A stretch of 64,000 nt of DNA from Rhodospirillales bacterium (GCA_018971565.1 JAGXAO010000001.1:43902-107901), one strand, 5' to 3'; counted from the first letter of the stretch, positions 36,208 through 46,663 are shown. The notes: a model not told the origin generated them from the sequence alone. Numbers and translations: made by a program.

Positions 36208-36507
36208 ATGAGTGTAAGGCAATTTTTTAATTCACCTCAAAATCGAACAGGTATTTCGATTTGGGCCGGTACCATGATTACGGCTTCGATTCAGTATTTT
36301 GTTTTTCATCAAGCTATATCCTCTATCGATCTTTTTGGATTGATTTTAGGATTTTTAAAAATCGTTGAACCGGAAAACACGGTCACGATTCCTCAGTTAC
36401 AAAAATCCATAACGGATATACGCGCTTTGTTTGCTCGGCCTACCTCTGAATCGCTAGTGAATGCCGCTTCTGATGTGAACGGGTTTGTTAAAGCGATTGT
36501 AGATTAA
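36208..36507 (+). CDS. Putative holin-like small membrane protein
   Basis: MSVRQFFNSPQNRTGISIWAGTMITASIQYFVFHQAISSIDLFGLILGFLKIV; follows the endolysin. Confidence 0.5.
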   Translation: MSVRQFFNSPQNRTGISIWAGTMITASIQYFVFHQAISSIDLFGLILGFLKIVEPENTVTIPQLQKSITDIRALFARPTSESLVNAASDVNGFVKAIVD

Positions 36508-36529
36508 TTAAAGCAGAAAGGAAAATACA

Positions 36530-36841
36530 ATGGTAGATGTGGCGCAAGTGGATTCAGGTTTGGGCGTGGCTTCTGTTGCTGGTGGTGTTATTGGCGGAGC
36601 GGTTGGTAAGGCAGTTGTGGTTGGCGCCGGTGCGGCGGAGGCAGTTTTTAACGCCGTAACAGCGGCACAGGCAGATCATGCGACCGCTTTAAATACGGCC
36701 TCGGCCGCAGTCTCGGCGTTGGCGGCTGCAACTGCGCCGGCATTAACCGCTTTGCCGCCCGCGGATGCACAGAAAGCGGCGGCGGGCATAGGTTTGCTGG
36801 AGACTATTCTTGTAGATCTGAAATCAATTTTTGCCCTCTAG
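36530..36841 (+). CDS. Ala-rich small protein (possible holin or phage accessory)
   Basis: 103 aa, AVGKAVVVGAGAAEAVFNAVTAAQADHATALNTASAAVSALAAATAP; position only. Confidence 0.4.
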   Translation: MVDVAQVDSGLGVASVAGGVIGGAVGKAVVVGAGAAEAVFNAVTAAQADHATALNTASAAVSALAAATAPALTALPPADAQKAAAGIGLLETILVDLKSIFAL

Positions 36842-36890
36842 GGTCTGCTCGCTTGGGACATGGTGAATCTGATTGTTGGAGTGAATATAG

Positions 36891-37691
36891 TTGAAAAGCA
36901 AATTCGAATTTCAACTGAACAGACTCGATGCGTTTCGATTTGCCCTGTCTCGAATAGCAAGAAGGCGGCTGCGAAGCGGTGGGCGTGTGCACGGTTTGGC
37001 TTTGCAGGTGGGCGCCTGGCCTGGCGAAAAATATGCTCCGCTTCCACAAAGCTGGGTGCCAGTGGTATCGCCCGGCCATGCGCGGGCCTCGGCCCCGTCG
37101 CCTCTGCGAGGTTTGGAGCAAGGCAAAAATCGGGCTACGCGAACCCCCGCTTTTCTGCGACAGATTACGCCGTCAGAAAAAACAAGTTATACGGCTGGTT
37201 TACTTCGCAAAGCAAATATTTACCTAAAAGCAGGTGGATTTGTAAGTCGTGAAAAGATAAATCATTCTGATTCTAAAGCCGATCGAACGCGATTGCGAAC
37301 GGTGTTAGTAAAAGAGGGGAGAAGTTTTGCGCCTCCACCTGTAACAGAGAGGCCGACAAAATTGGGGGTGGTGAAAATGCCGGCACAGGCCTCTGAGAAG
37401 AAAATTTCCGGCTCAAGTGAGGCGAACGAAACCGTTTTGCCGCTGACTGAGGGGTTTGAATTGAAGGCTGAAAGCCGTACCAAACAGAGGGAATTGATGG
37501 CGCCACGCGCGTACGAATACCGCCCTGATGCCGAGCTTATCGCTTCAAGTAACGGCCGGGCGTTGAATACAGATTTTGGTGACGCGATTGAGGAGTATTT
37601 TTTTCGGCAGTCGCGATTGGCACCTTCTGGCGGCGCGGCTTTCGATCCGCGGCAGAGCCCTCTTTGGGCAGGATTGAAGTTGCCTGGTTAA
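36891..37691 (+). CDS. Hypothetical protein, basic/proline-rich, no family recognised
   Basis: 266 aa ORF, stop overlaps the recX stop by 4 nt; C-terminal DFGDAIEEYFFRQSRLAPSGGAAFDPRQSPLWAGLKLPG. Confidence 0.5.
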   Translation: MKSKFEFQLNRLDAFRFALSRIARRRLRSGGRVHGLALQVGAWPGEKYAPLPQSWVPVVSPGHARASAPSPLRGLEQGKNRATRTPAFLRQITPSEKTSYTAGLLRKANIYLKAGGFVSREKINHSDSKADRTRLRTVLVKEGRSFAPPPVTERPTKLGVVKMPAQASEKKISGSSEANETVLPLTEGFELKAESRTKQRELMAPRAYEYRPDAELIASSNGRALNTDFGDAIEEYFFRQSRLAPSGGAAFDPRQSPLWAGLKLPG

Positions 37692-38242
37692 GGTAACGGG
37701 TCGTTCAGGGACTTTATTAAGGCCTCCGCTTCATCAGCGGTGAGGGCCAGGGCGCGGCGGGCGGTTGCTTGAGAAAAGCCACCCCGTGCCATCGCTGCGA
37801 GGGCCTTATCGGCGGAAGAGTCTCCAAACGGCCCGGCGCGGCGGCGGCGCAGATAGGCGCAGGCGGCGGCAAGTTCGCGTTGTGGATCGTCTGAAAGATT
37901 TGGAGCCATGATGCCTCTGGCGGCCAGGTGAGCGCGGGTGGCGCGATGGGATTTGCCCGCCCGGGTGAGGCGTTTGGCGCGGGAGGCGGCGAAGGCGTCG
38001 TCGTTCAGCACACCGAGCTCTCTCAGCTTGGCCAGCACGCCGGGAATTTCGGCTTTTGCGCGGCGGATGAGGCAGGGCAGGTCGTCGGCGTTTTCGCTCT
38101 GCTCGGTGGCTTGTCTCTGGCCCCAGCGGTCGATTTTGCGGGAGAGGACCCGTGCGAGCCCGGCTTCGGTAGCGGCGTAACGGGCCATATGGTTCATCGC
38201 GGCCTCGTACAGGCTGGCCGCATCTGGCGCTTTTCCTGGCAT
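37688..38242 (-). CDS. recX: RecX family regulatory protein
   Basis: RRAKAEIPGVLAKLRELGVLNDDAFAASRAKRLTRAGKSHRATRAHLAARGI. Confidence 0.82.
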   Translation of the reverse strand: MPGKAPDAASLYEAAMNHMARYAATEAGLARVLSRKIDRWGQRQATEQSENADDLPCLIRRAKAEIPGVLAKLRELGVLNDDAFAASRAKRLTRAGKSHRATRAHLAARGIMAPNLSDDPQRELAAACAYLRRRRAGPFGDSSADKALAAMARGGFSQATARRALALTADEAEALIKSLNDPLP

Positions 38243-38417
38243 AATGCGACTCTGCTCTGCTTTCCGGCTCTTGTCACTGGCGGGGAGTGGCCTTATAGGC
38301 GGCCTTCACCGTAACAGGTGATGCGCGCGTGTCCGGGCCGTTAGGCATGCCTGGCCGCCGCCCCGATATCCGGGACCCTGCTCCGAAAGGGGTGGGTTAT
38401 GCGATCAGGAGACTGAA

Positions 38418-38618
38418 ATGCCGAAGCTGAAGACCAAATCTGCGGTCAAGAAGCGCTTTAAAATTACTGCTACGGGCAAGGTTTTGGCCGGCCCGGGCAA
38501 GAAGCGCCACAATCTTTATGCCCGCTCCCAGAAGGCCAAGCGCCAGAACCGCGGTAGCCAGACCCTGACCCACGCTGACGGCCTGACCGTGAAGCAGTGG
38601 GCGCCGTACGGCTTGTAA
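38418..38618 (+). CDS. rpmI: 50S ribosomal protein L35
   Basis: [33 protein letters not shown]. Confidence 0.97.
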   Translation: MPKLKTKSAVKKRFKITATGKVLAGPGKKRHNLYARSQKAKRQNRGSQTLTHADGLTVKQWAPYGL

Positions 38619-38633
38619 GGGAGGAGATAGAAT

Positions 38634-39002
38634 ATGGCACGTGTGAAACGCGGTGTGACCACCCACGCCCGCCACAAGAAGGTTCTTGAACTTTCAAAGG
38701 GTTATGTTGGCCGGTCCTCGACCAATTACCGTATCGCGCTGGAGCGCCTGGAAAAGGCCCTGCGCTATGCTTACCGTGACCGCCGGGTTAAAAAGCGCGA
38801 GTTCCGCTCGCTCTGGATCCAGCGTATCAACGCCGCCGTGCGCGAGCATGGGTTAACCTACAGCCAGTTTATCTTTGGCCTGAAGCAGGCCGGGCTGGAG
38901 CTGGACCGCAAAGTGTTGTCTGCGATTGCGTTCGATGATCCGGCGTCCTTCGCCGAGATCGTGCAGGCTGTGAAGGGTGTTTCCTCCGCCGCAGCGGAAT
39001 GA
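38634..39002 (+). CDS. rplT: 50S ribosomal protein L20
   Basis: [68 protein letters not shown]. Confidence 0.98.
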   Translation: MARVKRGVTTHARHKKVLELSKGYVGRSSTNYRIALERLEKALRYAYRDRRVKKREFRSLWIQRINAAVREHGLTYSQFIFGLKQAGLELDRKVLSAIAFDDPASFAEIVQAVKGVSSAAAE

Positions 39003-39025
39003 AATTTCCTTAAAGACCCTTGAGT

Positions 39026-39060
39026 CATGGCCAGACCGGGCGCATTTCGGTCTGGCCATG
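39026..39060 (+). terminator. 13-bp perfect stem-loop after rplT, overlapping the probable ecsC start codon
   Basis: CATGGCCAGACCG-GGCGCATTT-CGGTCTGGCCATG followed by ACTATTTTATC. Confidence 0.6.
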
Positions 39061-39957
39061 ACTATTTTATCGCCCCTTCCTGAAGATTTGGCTGCGCGAG
39101 CCATTTTCCTGACTGAACAGGAAAAATGGCAGCTCTGGGAAGCCGCCGTGTTGATGGCGGACTCAAGAGGCATGCTTGTACGGCTGGCTGGCGTTTTTGG
39201 TCGGCAGGTTGAAGGGCTTAAAGCCCTCGTGAGCCAGGCGGGGGGAAGAATAGGCGGCGTGGCCTGGCTTGACCTGACGCAAAGAGCGCAGGAAGCTGTC
39301 GAGGATGTTTTGTGGAACAGCTACGCCTATGCCATTTTCGGGTTGGAGGCCGCCCCGCACTTCATTCGGCCTAAAAGACCCCGCAAGAATTTGATGCATC
39401 GCCTGGCCACGACGGCAAGTGGCGCTGCCTCTGGCTTTGCCGGGCTGCCTGGGGTGCTTGTTGATATTCCCTTTACGACAGCAACCATTCTACGCTCGAT
39501 TGCCGAGGTGGCGAGGGATTCCGGGGAGGATCTGTCTTCCGAGGAGACCCGGCGCGCCTGCCTGGAGGTATTGGCCTTCGGCAGCCCGAATGAAAACGGT
39601 GAACAGACCGAGACCGGCTATTGGGCGGCACGGCTGGGGGTAAGCCATCTGACCATTAATCTGTTGATTCGCAGTGCGGCGGGACAGTTCGGGCTGGTGC
39701 TGTCAGAAAAGCTGATAGCGCAGATGGTGCCGGTTGCCGGAGCGGTGACGGGCGGGCTGCTGAATTACAGCTTTACCGATTATTATCAGGGTATGGCCAA
39801 GGTACATTTTTGCCTGCGCGCTTTGGAAAAACGGACGGGAGATGCGCAGGGTGTTAAGCTCTCCTTTGAAGCAATGGTTAAGGCCGCGCGAGAGCGGCGG
39901 CGCATTGGCAGGCGCCGCCGCCGGGTAGCTCCGGTTTTGCTGGCGGCAGCTAACTAA
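39058..39957 (+). CDS. EcsC family protein
   Basis: FLTEQEKWQLWEAAVLMADSRGMLVRLAG...ASGFAGLPGVLVDIPFTTATILRSIAEVARDSGED. Confidence 0.85.
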   Translation: MTILSPLPEDLAARAIFLTEQEKWQLWEAAVLMADSRGMLVRLAGVFGRQVEGLKALVSQAGGRIGGVAWLDLTQRAQEAVEDVLWNSYAYAIFGLEAAPHFIRPKRPRKNLMHRLATTASGAASGFAGLPGVLVDIPFTTATILRSIAEVARDSGEDLSSEETRRACLEVLAFGSPNENGEQTETGYWAARLGVSHLTINLLIRSAAGQFGLVLSEKLIAQMVPVAGAVTGGLLNYSFTDYYQGMAKVHFCLRALEKRTGDAQGVKLSFEAMVKAARERRRIGRRRRRVAPVLLAAAN

Positions 39958-40315
39958 AGCTGATCAGTTCGACATCAAAAATAAGAGTGGCTCCGGGAGG
40001 AATAACAGAACCAGCCCCACGCTGGCCGTAGCCGTGCTCGGGCGGTAGAACCAAGGTCCTCTGCCCGCCAGCTTGCATAGTGGAAACCCCTATATCCCAG
40101 CCGGAAATTACCTGGCCAACGCCCAGCTTAAAGGTAAAGGGCTGCCCGCGGTCGCGCGAGGAGTCGAATTTCCGGCCCTTTGCGCCATTATCGTCCAGCC
40201 AGCCCGTATAATGCACGGTGACCATCTGGCCTTTTTGGGGCGTTTCACCTGTGCCGGCAACGTGGTCCTCGTATTTCACGCCGGAAGGCAGGGTGACTAT
40301 ATTTGTTTCAGCCAA
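39950..40315 (-). CDS. FKBP-type peptidyl-prolyl cis-trans isomerase
   Basis: MVTVHYTGWLDDNGAKGRKFDSSRDRGQPFTFKLGVGQVISGWDIGVSTMQAGGQRTLVLPPEHGYG. Confidence 0.95.
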   Translation of the reverse strand: MAETNIVTLPSGVKYEDHVAGTGETPQKGQMVTVHYTGWLDDNGAKGRKFDSSRDRGQPFTFKLGVGQVISGWDIGVSTMQAGGQRTLVLPPEHGYGQRGAGSVIPPGATLIFDVELISFS

Positions 40316-40366
40316 GGCGTATTCCTTTCAAAATAAAGGTGCGGCTAAGCCGCGCCAGCTTGTTAA

Positions 40367-40750
40367 TCAGTTCTTGGCCTGGTGAAAACCAGCTGCGTCC
40401 AGGTCGGACTTGCAAGCGTAGGCGCCGTGCCTGGTTTTGCCGAAATATTTAGATTTGCTGCCATGATAAGCCTTGCTGCGGGTCAAAGCCGTCCACTCCA
40501 CGGTGCTGTTGGGGCAGTGTGCGGCGGCGGCGCTTTCGCTGGAAAACTGCTGATCCGAGGGCAGCAGGGCGTGTTTACCTCTCGTGCTGTGCTTGGTCTG
40601 CCCAGTGGCTGGAGCCATGGCGCTAGCAGACATTGGGGCCATAGTGCCGGAAGTGGCAGGGGTGCTAGGGGCGGTCTGCGCCATGGCGGGAAGGCTCAGC
40701 AGGCAGGCGAAGCCAAGGGGTAGAAATTTTGCAATATTAATAACGGCCAT
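40367..40750 (-). CDS. Secreted hypothetical protein
   Basis: Signal peptide MAVINIAKFLPLGFACLLSLPAMAQ; C-terminal VEWTALTRSKAYHGSKSKYFGKTRHGAYACKSDLDAAGFH. Confidence 0.7.
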   Translation of the reverse strand: MAVINIAKFLPLGFACLLSLPAMAQTAPSTPATSGTMAPMSASAMAPATGQTKHSTRGKHALLPSDQQFSSESAAAAHCPNSTVEWTALTRSKAYHGSKSKYFGKTRHGAYACKSDLDAAGFHQAKN

Positions 40751-40934
40751 AAAATTGTCCCAAAAGAAGTGCCGGCCAGAAGACGGCGCGATAAAAGATC
40801 TGCTGCTTCCCCTACGGGCTGCGGCGGCATCCACACCCGCCCGGTTCACCCAAAAGCGTGGCAGTTTTGCGGCAAACAGGTTTGCGCCCGCCGCTACAGA
40901 GGTTTAGGAGTGCGCTGCCTTTTAACTTCGTTGA

Positions 40935-42146
<1,212 letters not shown>

Positions 42147-42200
42147 GATTATAGCAGGTCAGGCAAGGCTTTCTCCCGCCTTTTCAGCGGGGGCCAAACA

Positions 42201-42228
42201 AAAAAGGCGGCCCTGAGGCCGCCTTTTT
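42201..42228. terminator. Bidirectional rho-independent terminator
   Basis: AAAAAGGCGGCC-CTGA-GGCCGCCTTTTT, perfect 12-bp stem between convergent genes. Confidence 0.92.
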
Positions 42229-42250
42229 CAGTGAAACAATCAGCGCAGCA

Positions 42251-42460
42251 TTACGCTGCTTTGATGTTGTCCGCTGCATTCTTGCCGTTACGGCGGTCCT
42301 GCACAATGTCGAAGCTCAGCTTCTGGCCTTCGGTGATGACGCTCATGCCACCGCGCTCAACCGCGGAAATATGCACAAACACGTCTTCGCCGCCGCTATC
42401 CGGGCGAATAAAGCCAAAACCCTTCGTTGCATTGAAGAATTTCACGATTCCAGTTGTCAT
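42251..42460 (-). CDS. Cold-shock domain protein
   Basis: [38 protein letters not shown]. Confidence 0.97.
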   Translation of the reverse strand: MTTGIVKFFNATKGFGFIRPDSGGEDVFVHISAVERGGMSVITEGQKLSFDIVQDRRNGKNAADNIKAA

Positions 42461-42745
42461 GACGATTTTCCTTTCAATCAGTCACACGTTCGACCCGCAA
42501 CACGGCCTGTGCTGCAAGTCATCCAAGATCGATTTTGAAGAGAAAGATCGTCAACAGCGCGTATGACGCAGAAAACAAAGTTCAGTAGCAAGATCGATTG
42601 AAAATGCTTAGCCCGTATGAGCATGACATGCAACATAAGCCAGACGCCGCTGGCGTCTCCAAGGCGAACAGCCCCAATCAGGAGATGGCGCGATTTGAAA
42701 ATTCTGTTGCATTGAAGCGACAAAAAGAGCCTGCTAGGCAAAGCC

Positions 42746-43198
42746 ATGCACTTCACCCGCTTCACTGACTATGGGCTCAGAGCGTTAACCTATCTGGCGC
42801 TGGCGCCGGAACGGCTGGCTATGATCTCCGAGATCGCACAGGCTTATCAAATTTCTGAGCATCACATGACCAAGGTGGTGCATCGCCTGGGCCAGGCTGG
42901 CCTGGTTGATACACTGAGGGGCCGTAACGGCGGGGTACGCCTTGCCCGCCCGGCGGCAGAGATTGGCATAGGTAATGTCGTGCGGGCGCTGGAGCCAGAG
43001 ATGGCATTAGCGGATTGCCAGGCTGGTGGAAATTGCGCCATCCGTGGCCCTTGCGGGTTAGAGGGGATTTTGGATGAAGCGGTTGGCGCCCTGCTGGCCG
43101 TGCTGGACCGTTACACCCTGGCGGATATCGCCAGCCCGCGGCACACGGCCTTGCGCCGCCGCCTGGGGCAGATGGCGGCGTTGCCAAGCCGGGTTTGA
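42746..43198 (+). CDS. Rrf2 family transcriptional regulator (NsrR-like, three conserved Cys)
   Basis: MHFTRFTDYGLRALTYLALAPERLAMISEIAQAYQISEHHMTKVVHRLGQAG...CQAGGNCAIRGPCGL. Confidence 0.92.
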   Translation: MHFTRFTDYGLRALTYLALAPERLAMISEIAQAYQISEHHMTKVVHRLGQAGLVDTLRGRNGGVRLARPAAEIGIGNVVRALEPEMALADCQAGGNCAIRGPCGLEGILDEAVGALLAVLDRYTLADIASPRHTALRRRLGQMAALPSRV

Positions 43199-43299
43199 TC
43201 AAGGGTATGGCTGCGCGCCAACGGCTTAGGTATCAAAATCATTGCCCCGCATGCGGTAATGCAGCAACGTGCCAGCGGCTTGCCCCGTGCAGGAAACTC

Positions 43300-43704
43300 A
43301 TGAAAATGCTGAAAATCGCCGTCTGCAGTTTCACAATATCCCTGTTCGCCCTGGCGGCGCAGGCGGCCAGCCCGCCTGCCCTTTATACCGCCGCGCAGGC
43401 CGGTGCCGGCGCAGCCGCTTTTATGCAAAATTGTGCGGTGTGCCACGGTGCCACCCTTGGCGGCGGTGGCGGGCCTGCCCTTGTGGGCCAGGCCTTTACC
43501 CCCGCGGGCACTACCATTGGCAGCATTTTCAACGTGCTTGCCCAGCAAATGCCTGCCACAAACCCAGGCGGCCTCACCCACGGTCAGTACGAGGACCTCA
43601 TGGCCTATATCCTGCAAAAAAACGGATATCCGGCTGGCGCCACGCCGATCACCTATGACAAGGCGCTGAACGACCCCACGCCGCTGGTTTCCCAAAGCAA
43701 ATAA
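43300..43704 (+). CDS. Periplasmic c-type cytochrome
   Basis: Signal peptide MKMLKIAVCSFTISLFALAAQA; CAVCH haem motif. Confidence 0.9.
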   Translation: MKMLKIAVCSFTISLFALAAQAASPPALYTAAQAGAGAAAFMQNCAVCHGATLGGGGGPALVGQAFTPAGTTIGSIFNVLAQQMPATNPGGLTHGQYEDLMAYILQKNGYPAGATPITYDKALNDPTPLVSQSK

Positions 43705-43852
43705 TCTCCCGCCACTCGGGAGCGGCACGGCACCAATTCCCTCACTGCATTGCAGCCTTCTGGCCGGGTCGCCTGTTCGGGTGTAGCCTGAGGCCGGACG
43801 CACGTGCCCAAAGCGCACAAGAACCATAAAAACCCAGCCAGAGGAGATTATT

Positions 43853-45154
43853 TTGCCCGACACGCAACAGGCCTCCACCCAGTTCGGCAATTTGTCTTAT
43901 GTCTCTCCCTCGGCGGAAAGCCCATGGGGCACTTACCTCGCCCAGGTGGACCGCGTATTGCCTTACATGGGCAGCCTCGCCCGCTGGTCGGGCACGCTGC
44001 GCCGTCCCAAGCGGGTTTTAATCGTTGATGTGCCCATTCAGCTCGATAGCGGCGAGATCGCGCATTTCGAAGGCTATCGTGTACAGCACAGTCTTTCACG
44101 CGGGCCGGGCAAAGGCGGCGTGCGCTACCATCCGGATGTCACATTGGAAGAGGTGATGGCCCTCTCCGCCTGGATGACGGTTAAGAACGCGGCCGTGAAC
44201 CTGCCCTTTGGCGGTGCCAAGGGCGGCATCCGGCTGGACCCAAAAACCCTCTCGATGAACGAGCTGGAACGCGTCACCCGCCGCTATACCAGCGAGATAG
44301 GTTTCATCATCGGCCCGCAGCGGGACATTCCGGCGCCGGATGTGAACACCAACGCGCAGATCATGGCGTGGATGATGGACACCTATTCCGCCAATGTTGG
44401 CGCCACCACCACCGGCGTGGTCACCGGCAAACCCATCAGCCTCGGCGGTTCGCTGGGCCGCGTGAAGGCCACTGGGCGCGGTGTGTTCGTAACCGGGCGG
44501 GAGGCGATGCGCCGCCTAAAAATACCTCTGGAGGGTGCCCGCATCGCCATTCAGGGTTTCGGCAATGTCGGCGCCAACGCGGCGGAGCTGTTCGCTGATT
44601 CCGGCGCCAAGCTGGTGGCGGTGCAGGACCATGGCGGCGGCGTGTTCAACAGCAATGGGCTGGATGTGCAGGCTCTCACCGCCCATGTGGCCGAACGCGG
44701 CTCCGTGGCGGGCTTCCCCGGCGGCGAGGTTTTAGGGTTGGAGGAATTCTGGGATTCGGATGTGGATGTCATCATCCCCGCCGCGCTGGAAGGCCAGCTC
44801 ACCGTGGCCCGGGCACAGCGCTTGCGCGCCAAACTGGTGCTGGAAGCGGCGAACGGCCCAACCACCCCGGCCGCGGATGATGTCCTGGCCGCGCGCAATA
44901 TTGCCGTGCTGCCAGACGTCATCTGCAATTCAGGCGGCGTCATCGTTTCATATTTTGAATGGGTTCAGGATTTTTCATCGTTTTTCTGGAGCGAGGACGA
45001 GATCAATCTGCGCCTGGACAAAATCATCACCGGTGCACTCAACCATATCTGGGCCACCTGCGACAAACATAATTTCAGCCTGCGCACCGGCGCTTTCGTG
45101 GTTGCGTGTGAACGTATTCTGCAAGCACGTAACGAACGCGGGCTGTATCCGTAA
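43853..45154 (+). CDS. Glu/Leu/Phe/Val dehydrogenase (glutamate dehydrogenase)
   Basis: [64 protein letters not shown]. Confidence 0.95.
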   Translation: MPDTQQASTQFGNLSYVSPSAESPWGTYLAQVDRVLPYMGSLARWSGTLRRPKRVLIVDVPIQLDSGEIAHFEGYRVQHSLSRGPGKGGVRYHPDVTLEEVMALSAWMTVKNAAVNLPFGGAKGGIRLDPKTLSMNELERVTRRYTSEIGFIIGPQRDIPAPDVNTNAQIMAWMMDTYSANVGATTTGVVTGKPISLGGSLGRVKATGRGVFVTGREAMRRLKIPLEGARIAIQGFGNVGANAAELFADSGAKLVAVQDHGGGVFNSNGLDVQALTAHVAERGSVAGFPGGEVLGLEEFWDSDVDVIIPAALEGQLTVARAQRLRAKLVLEAANGPTTPAADDVLAARNIAVLPDVICNSGGVIVSYFEWVQDFSSFFWSEDEINLRLDKIITGALNHIWATCDKHNFSLRTGAFVVACERILQARNERGLYP

Positions 45155-45157
45155 GTG

Positions 45158-45190
45158 CTGCCCCGGCTCTCACCGGGGCAGGTATTTTTA
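45158..45190 (+). terminator. Rho-independent terminator after the Glu dehydrogenase gene
   Basis: CTGCCCCGG-CTCTCA-CCGGGGCAG followed by GTATTTTTATTT. Confidence 0.85.
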
Positions 45191-45439
45191 TTTGCGCATT
45201 AGCCAGCCAGCAAGAAACGCCACGCCAGCAACCGCCGCCAAGGCGGCGATGGGTTTGTCCTGCACGCCGTCTATCACATCGTCGATCGCCCCGCCGAAGC
45301 TTCTCTGCGCGCGCCCCGCGGCCTGGTTCCATTTTCCCTCGGCCTGCGTCTTGGCGTCGCCGGCCAGCCCGCCCAGCGCATCCTGCACGCGGCCGCCAAA
45401 CTCCCGTGCCGCACCCTTAACCTCGTTTTCGTCAACCAT
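45188..45439 (-). CDS. CsbD-like stress protein with C-terminal TM
   Basis: MVDENEVKGAAREFGGRVQDALGGLAGDAKTQAEGKWNQAAG...PIAALAAVAGVAFLAGWLMRK. Confidence 0.82.
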   Translation of the reverse strand: MVDENEVKGAAREFGGRVQDALGGLAGDAKTQAEGKWNQAAGRAQRSFGGAIDDVIDGVQDKPIAALAAVAGVAFLAGWLMRK

Positions 45440-45537
45440 GTCGAAGCCTCCTTTGCGAGGCACAGACTTGGGAGGCCGTCACCCGGCGCACAATCTCGGG
45501 AAGATTAAGATTTAGTTTGAGAAAAAAAGGGAAACCC

Positions 45538-45612
45538 TGGTAGCGGCGGAAGGATTTGAACCTCCGACCAAGGGATTATGATTCCCCTGCTCTACCACTG
45601 AGCTACGCCGCC
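45538..45612 (-). tRNA. tRNA-Met (CAU, elongator-like), CCA encoded
   Basis: Reverse complement GGCGGCGTAGCTCAGTGGTAGAGCAGGGGAATCATAATCCCTTGGTCGGAGGTTCAAATCCTTCCGCCGCTACCA; cloverleaf with anticodon loop AUCAUAA. Confidence 0.93.
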
Positions 45613-45684
45613 CTTGAGGTGAGGCTGCGGGTACTTCGCCCCGCCCCGGAAGTCAATGCCCGTTAGAAGTCCAGTCTTTGCGCC

Positions 45685-46305
45685 ATGTTCATGCGTGCGG
45701 TAGAGGCGCTCATGCCCATCCCGCGCCTTATCCTCGCCAGCACCTCCGCCAGCCGCCAAACCATGTTACAAAATGCGGGCGTTATGTTCGAGGCTTCAGC
45801 CCCAGGGGTGGATGAAGCGGCGGTGAAATCAGGGTATTCCGGCACGCCCGCGTCGCTTGCCGCTGCTTTGGCCCTGGCAAAGGCAAGTGCTGTCTCCGCC
45901 CGTCATCCGCAGGCGCTTGTCATGGGGGCGGACCAGCTTCTGGTTTGCGGCGGCGAGATTTATGACAAGCCACGCGACCTCTCGGAAGCTGCGGCCCACC
46001 TGCGCGCGCTTTCCGGCCGCACACATGAGCTGGTTACGGCTGCCTGCCTGGTGCAGGGCGGCCAGCAGCAATGGCTCCACGTGGAACATGTGGCGCTTAC
46101 GATGCGCGGCCTCAGCGATAATTTTCTTGGTTCTTATCTGGCGGCCGAAGGGGCGCAAATCCTGCACTGCGTTGGCGCTTACCGGCTGGAAGGGCCAGGC
46201 GCGCAGCTTTTCACCCGCATCGAGGGCGATTATTTCACGGTTCTGGGTCTACCGCTGCTGCCCTTACTCGGTGCTTTGCGGTCGCGGGGCGTGCTGGCGG
46301 CGTAG
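45685..46305 (+). CDS. Maf-like nucleotide pyrophosphatase
   Basis: IPRLILASTSASRQTMLQNAGVMFEASAPGVDE...VMGADQLLVCGGEIYDKPRD. Confidence 0.9.
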   Translation: MFMRAVEALMPIPRLILASTSASRQTMLQNAGVMFEASAPGVDEAAVKSGYSGTPASLAAALALAKASAVSARHPQALVMGADQLLVCGGEIYDKPRDLSEAAAHLRALSGRTHELVTAACLVQGGQQQWLHVEHVALTMRGLSDNFLGSYLAAEGAQILHCVGAYRLEGPGAQLFTRIEGDYFTVLGLPLLPLLGALRSRGVLAA

Positions 46306-46663
46306 CAGGCCGGGCCGCATTCAGCAGCGCCTGTATCGCCGCCACGGTTTCGGGGTCCAGGTTTCGCAGTTCCCTGGCCAGGCGGTTGGCCAGCGCTGTC
46401 TGCGCCGCGGTCAGCCCGGCGCTGTTCAGCTTCAACCGCGGGCGGGAGAGTTTGGCGAGTGCCGCCAGCTCATCCGCGTCATCCCAGATTAACCCGAAAA
46501 ACTGGCAAACCTGGTGCACCAGCCCGGCCGAGACCGCACCCCGCCGCCCATGCTCCAGCGCCGAAAGATAGGCGGGGGAAACCTGCAGCCCCGCCGCCAT
46601 GTCTTTCAACAAAATGCCACGGGCCTGGCGCAATGCGCGCAGCTTTTCTCCAAAGGGCGTCAT
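46235..46663 (-). CDS. XRE family transcriptional regulator
   Basis: FGEKLRALRQARGILLKDMAAGLQVSPAYLSALEHGRRG. Confidence 0.88.
   Translation of the reverse strand: MTPFGEKLRALRQARGILLKDMAAGLQVSPAYLSALEHGRRGAVSAGLVHQVCQFFGLIWDDADELAALAKLSRPRLKLNSAGLTAAQTALANRLARELRNLDPETVAAIQALLNAARPATPPARPATAKHRVRAAAVDPEP

Larger units (their letters stand above)
11874..37691. mobile_element. Contractile-tailed (myovirus-type) prophage-like element without recognisable integrase, replication or tape-measure genes
   Basis: Contiguous repressor, TerL, portal, capsid, sheath, tube, gpU/N-like, gpX, gpD, gpV, gpW, gpJ, gpI, fibres and lysis genes. Right boundary is uncertain because the last ORF may be host or phage. 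Confidence 0.93.

Noticed and set aside
36860-37252. 130-aa ORF overlapping the 266-aa end ORF
   Set aside because: Alternative-frame overlap with no RBS; the longer frame ends precisely at the recX junction.
11885-37775. Shared 12-mer GCGGCGGGCGGT near both element edges as a possible att repeat
   Set aside because: Lies inside the coding sequence of the repressor and recX in similar Ala/Arg-rich contexts; too short and GC-biased to be convincing.
45538-45612. tRNA-Met as the phage integration site
   Set aside because: It is about 8 kb beyond the element's right edge with clear host genes between, and no phage remnant adjoins it.
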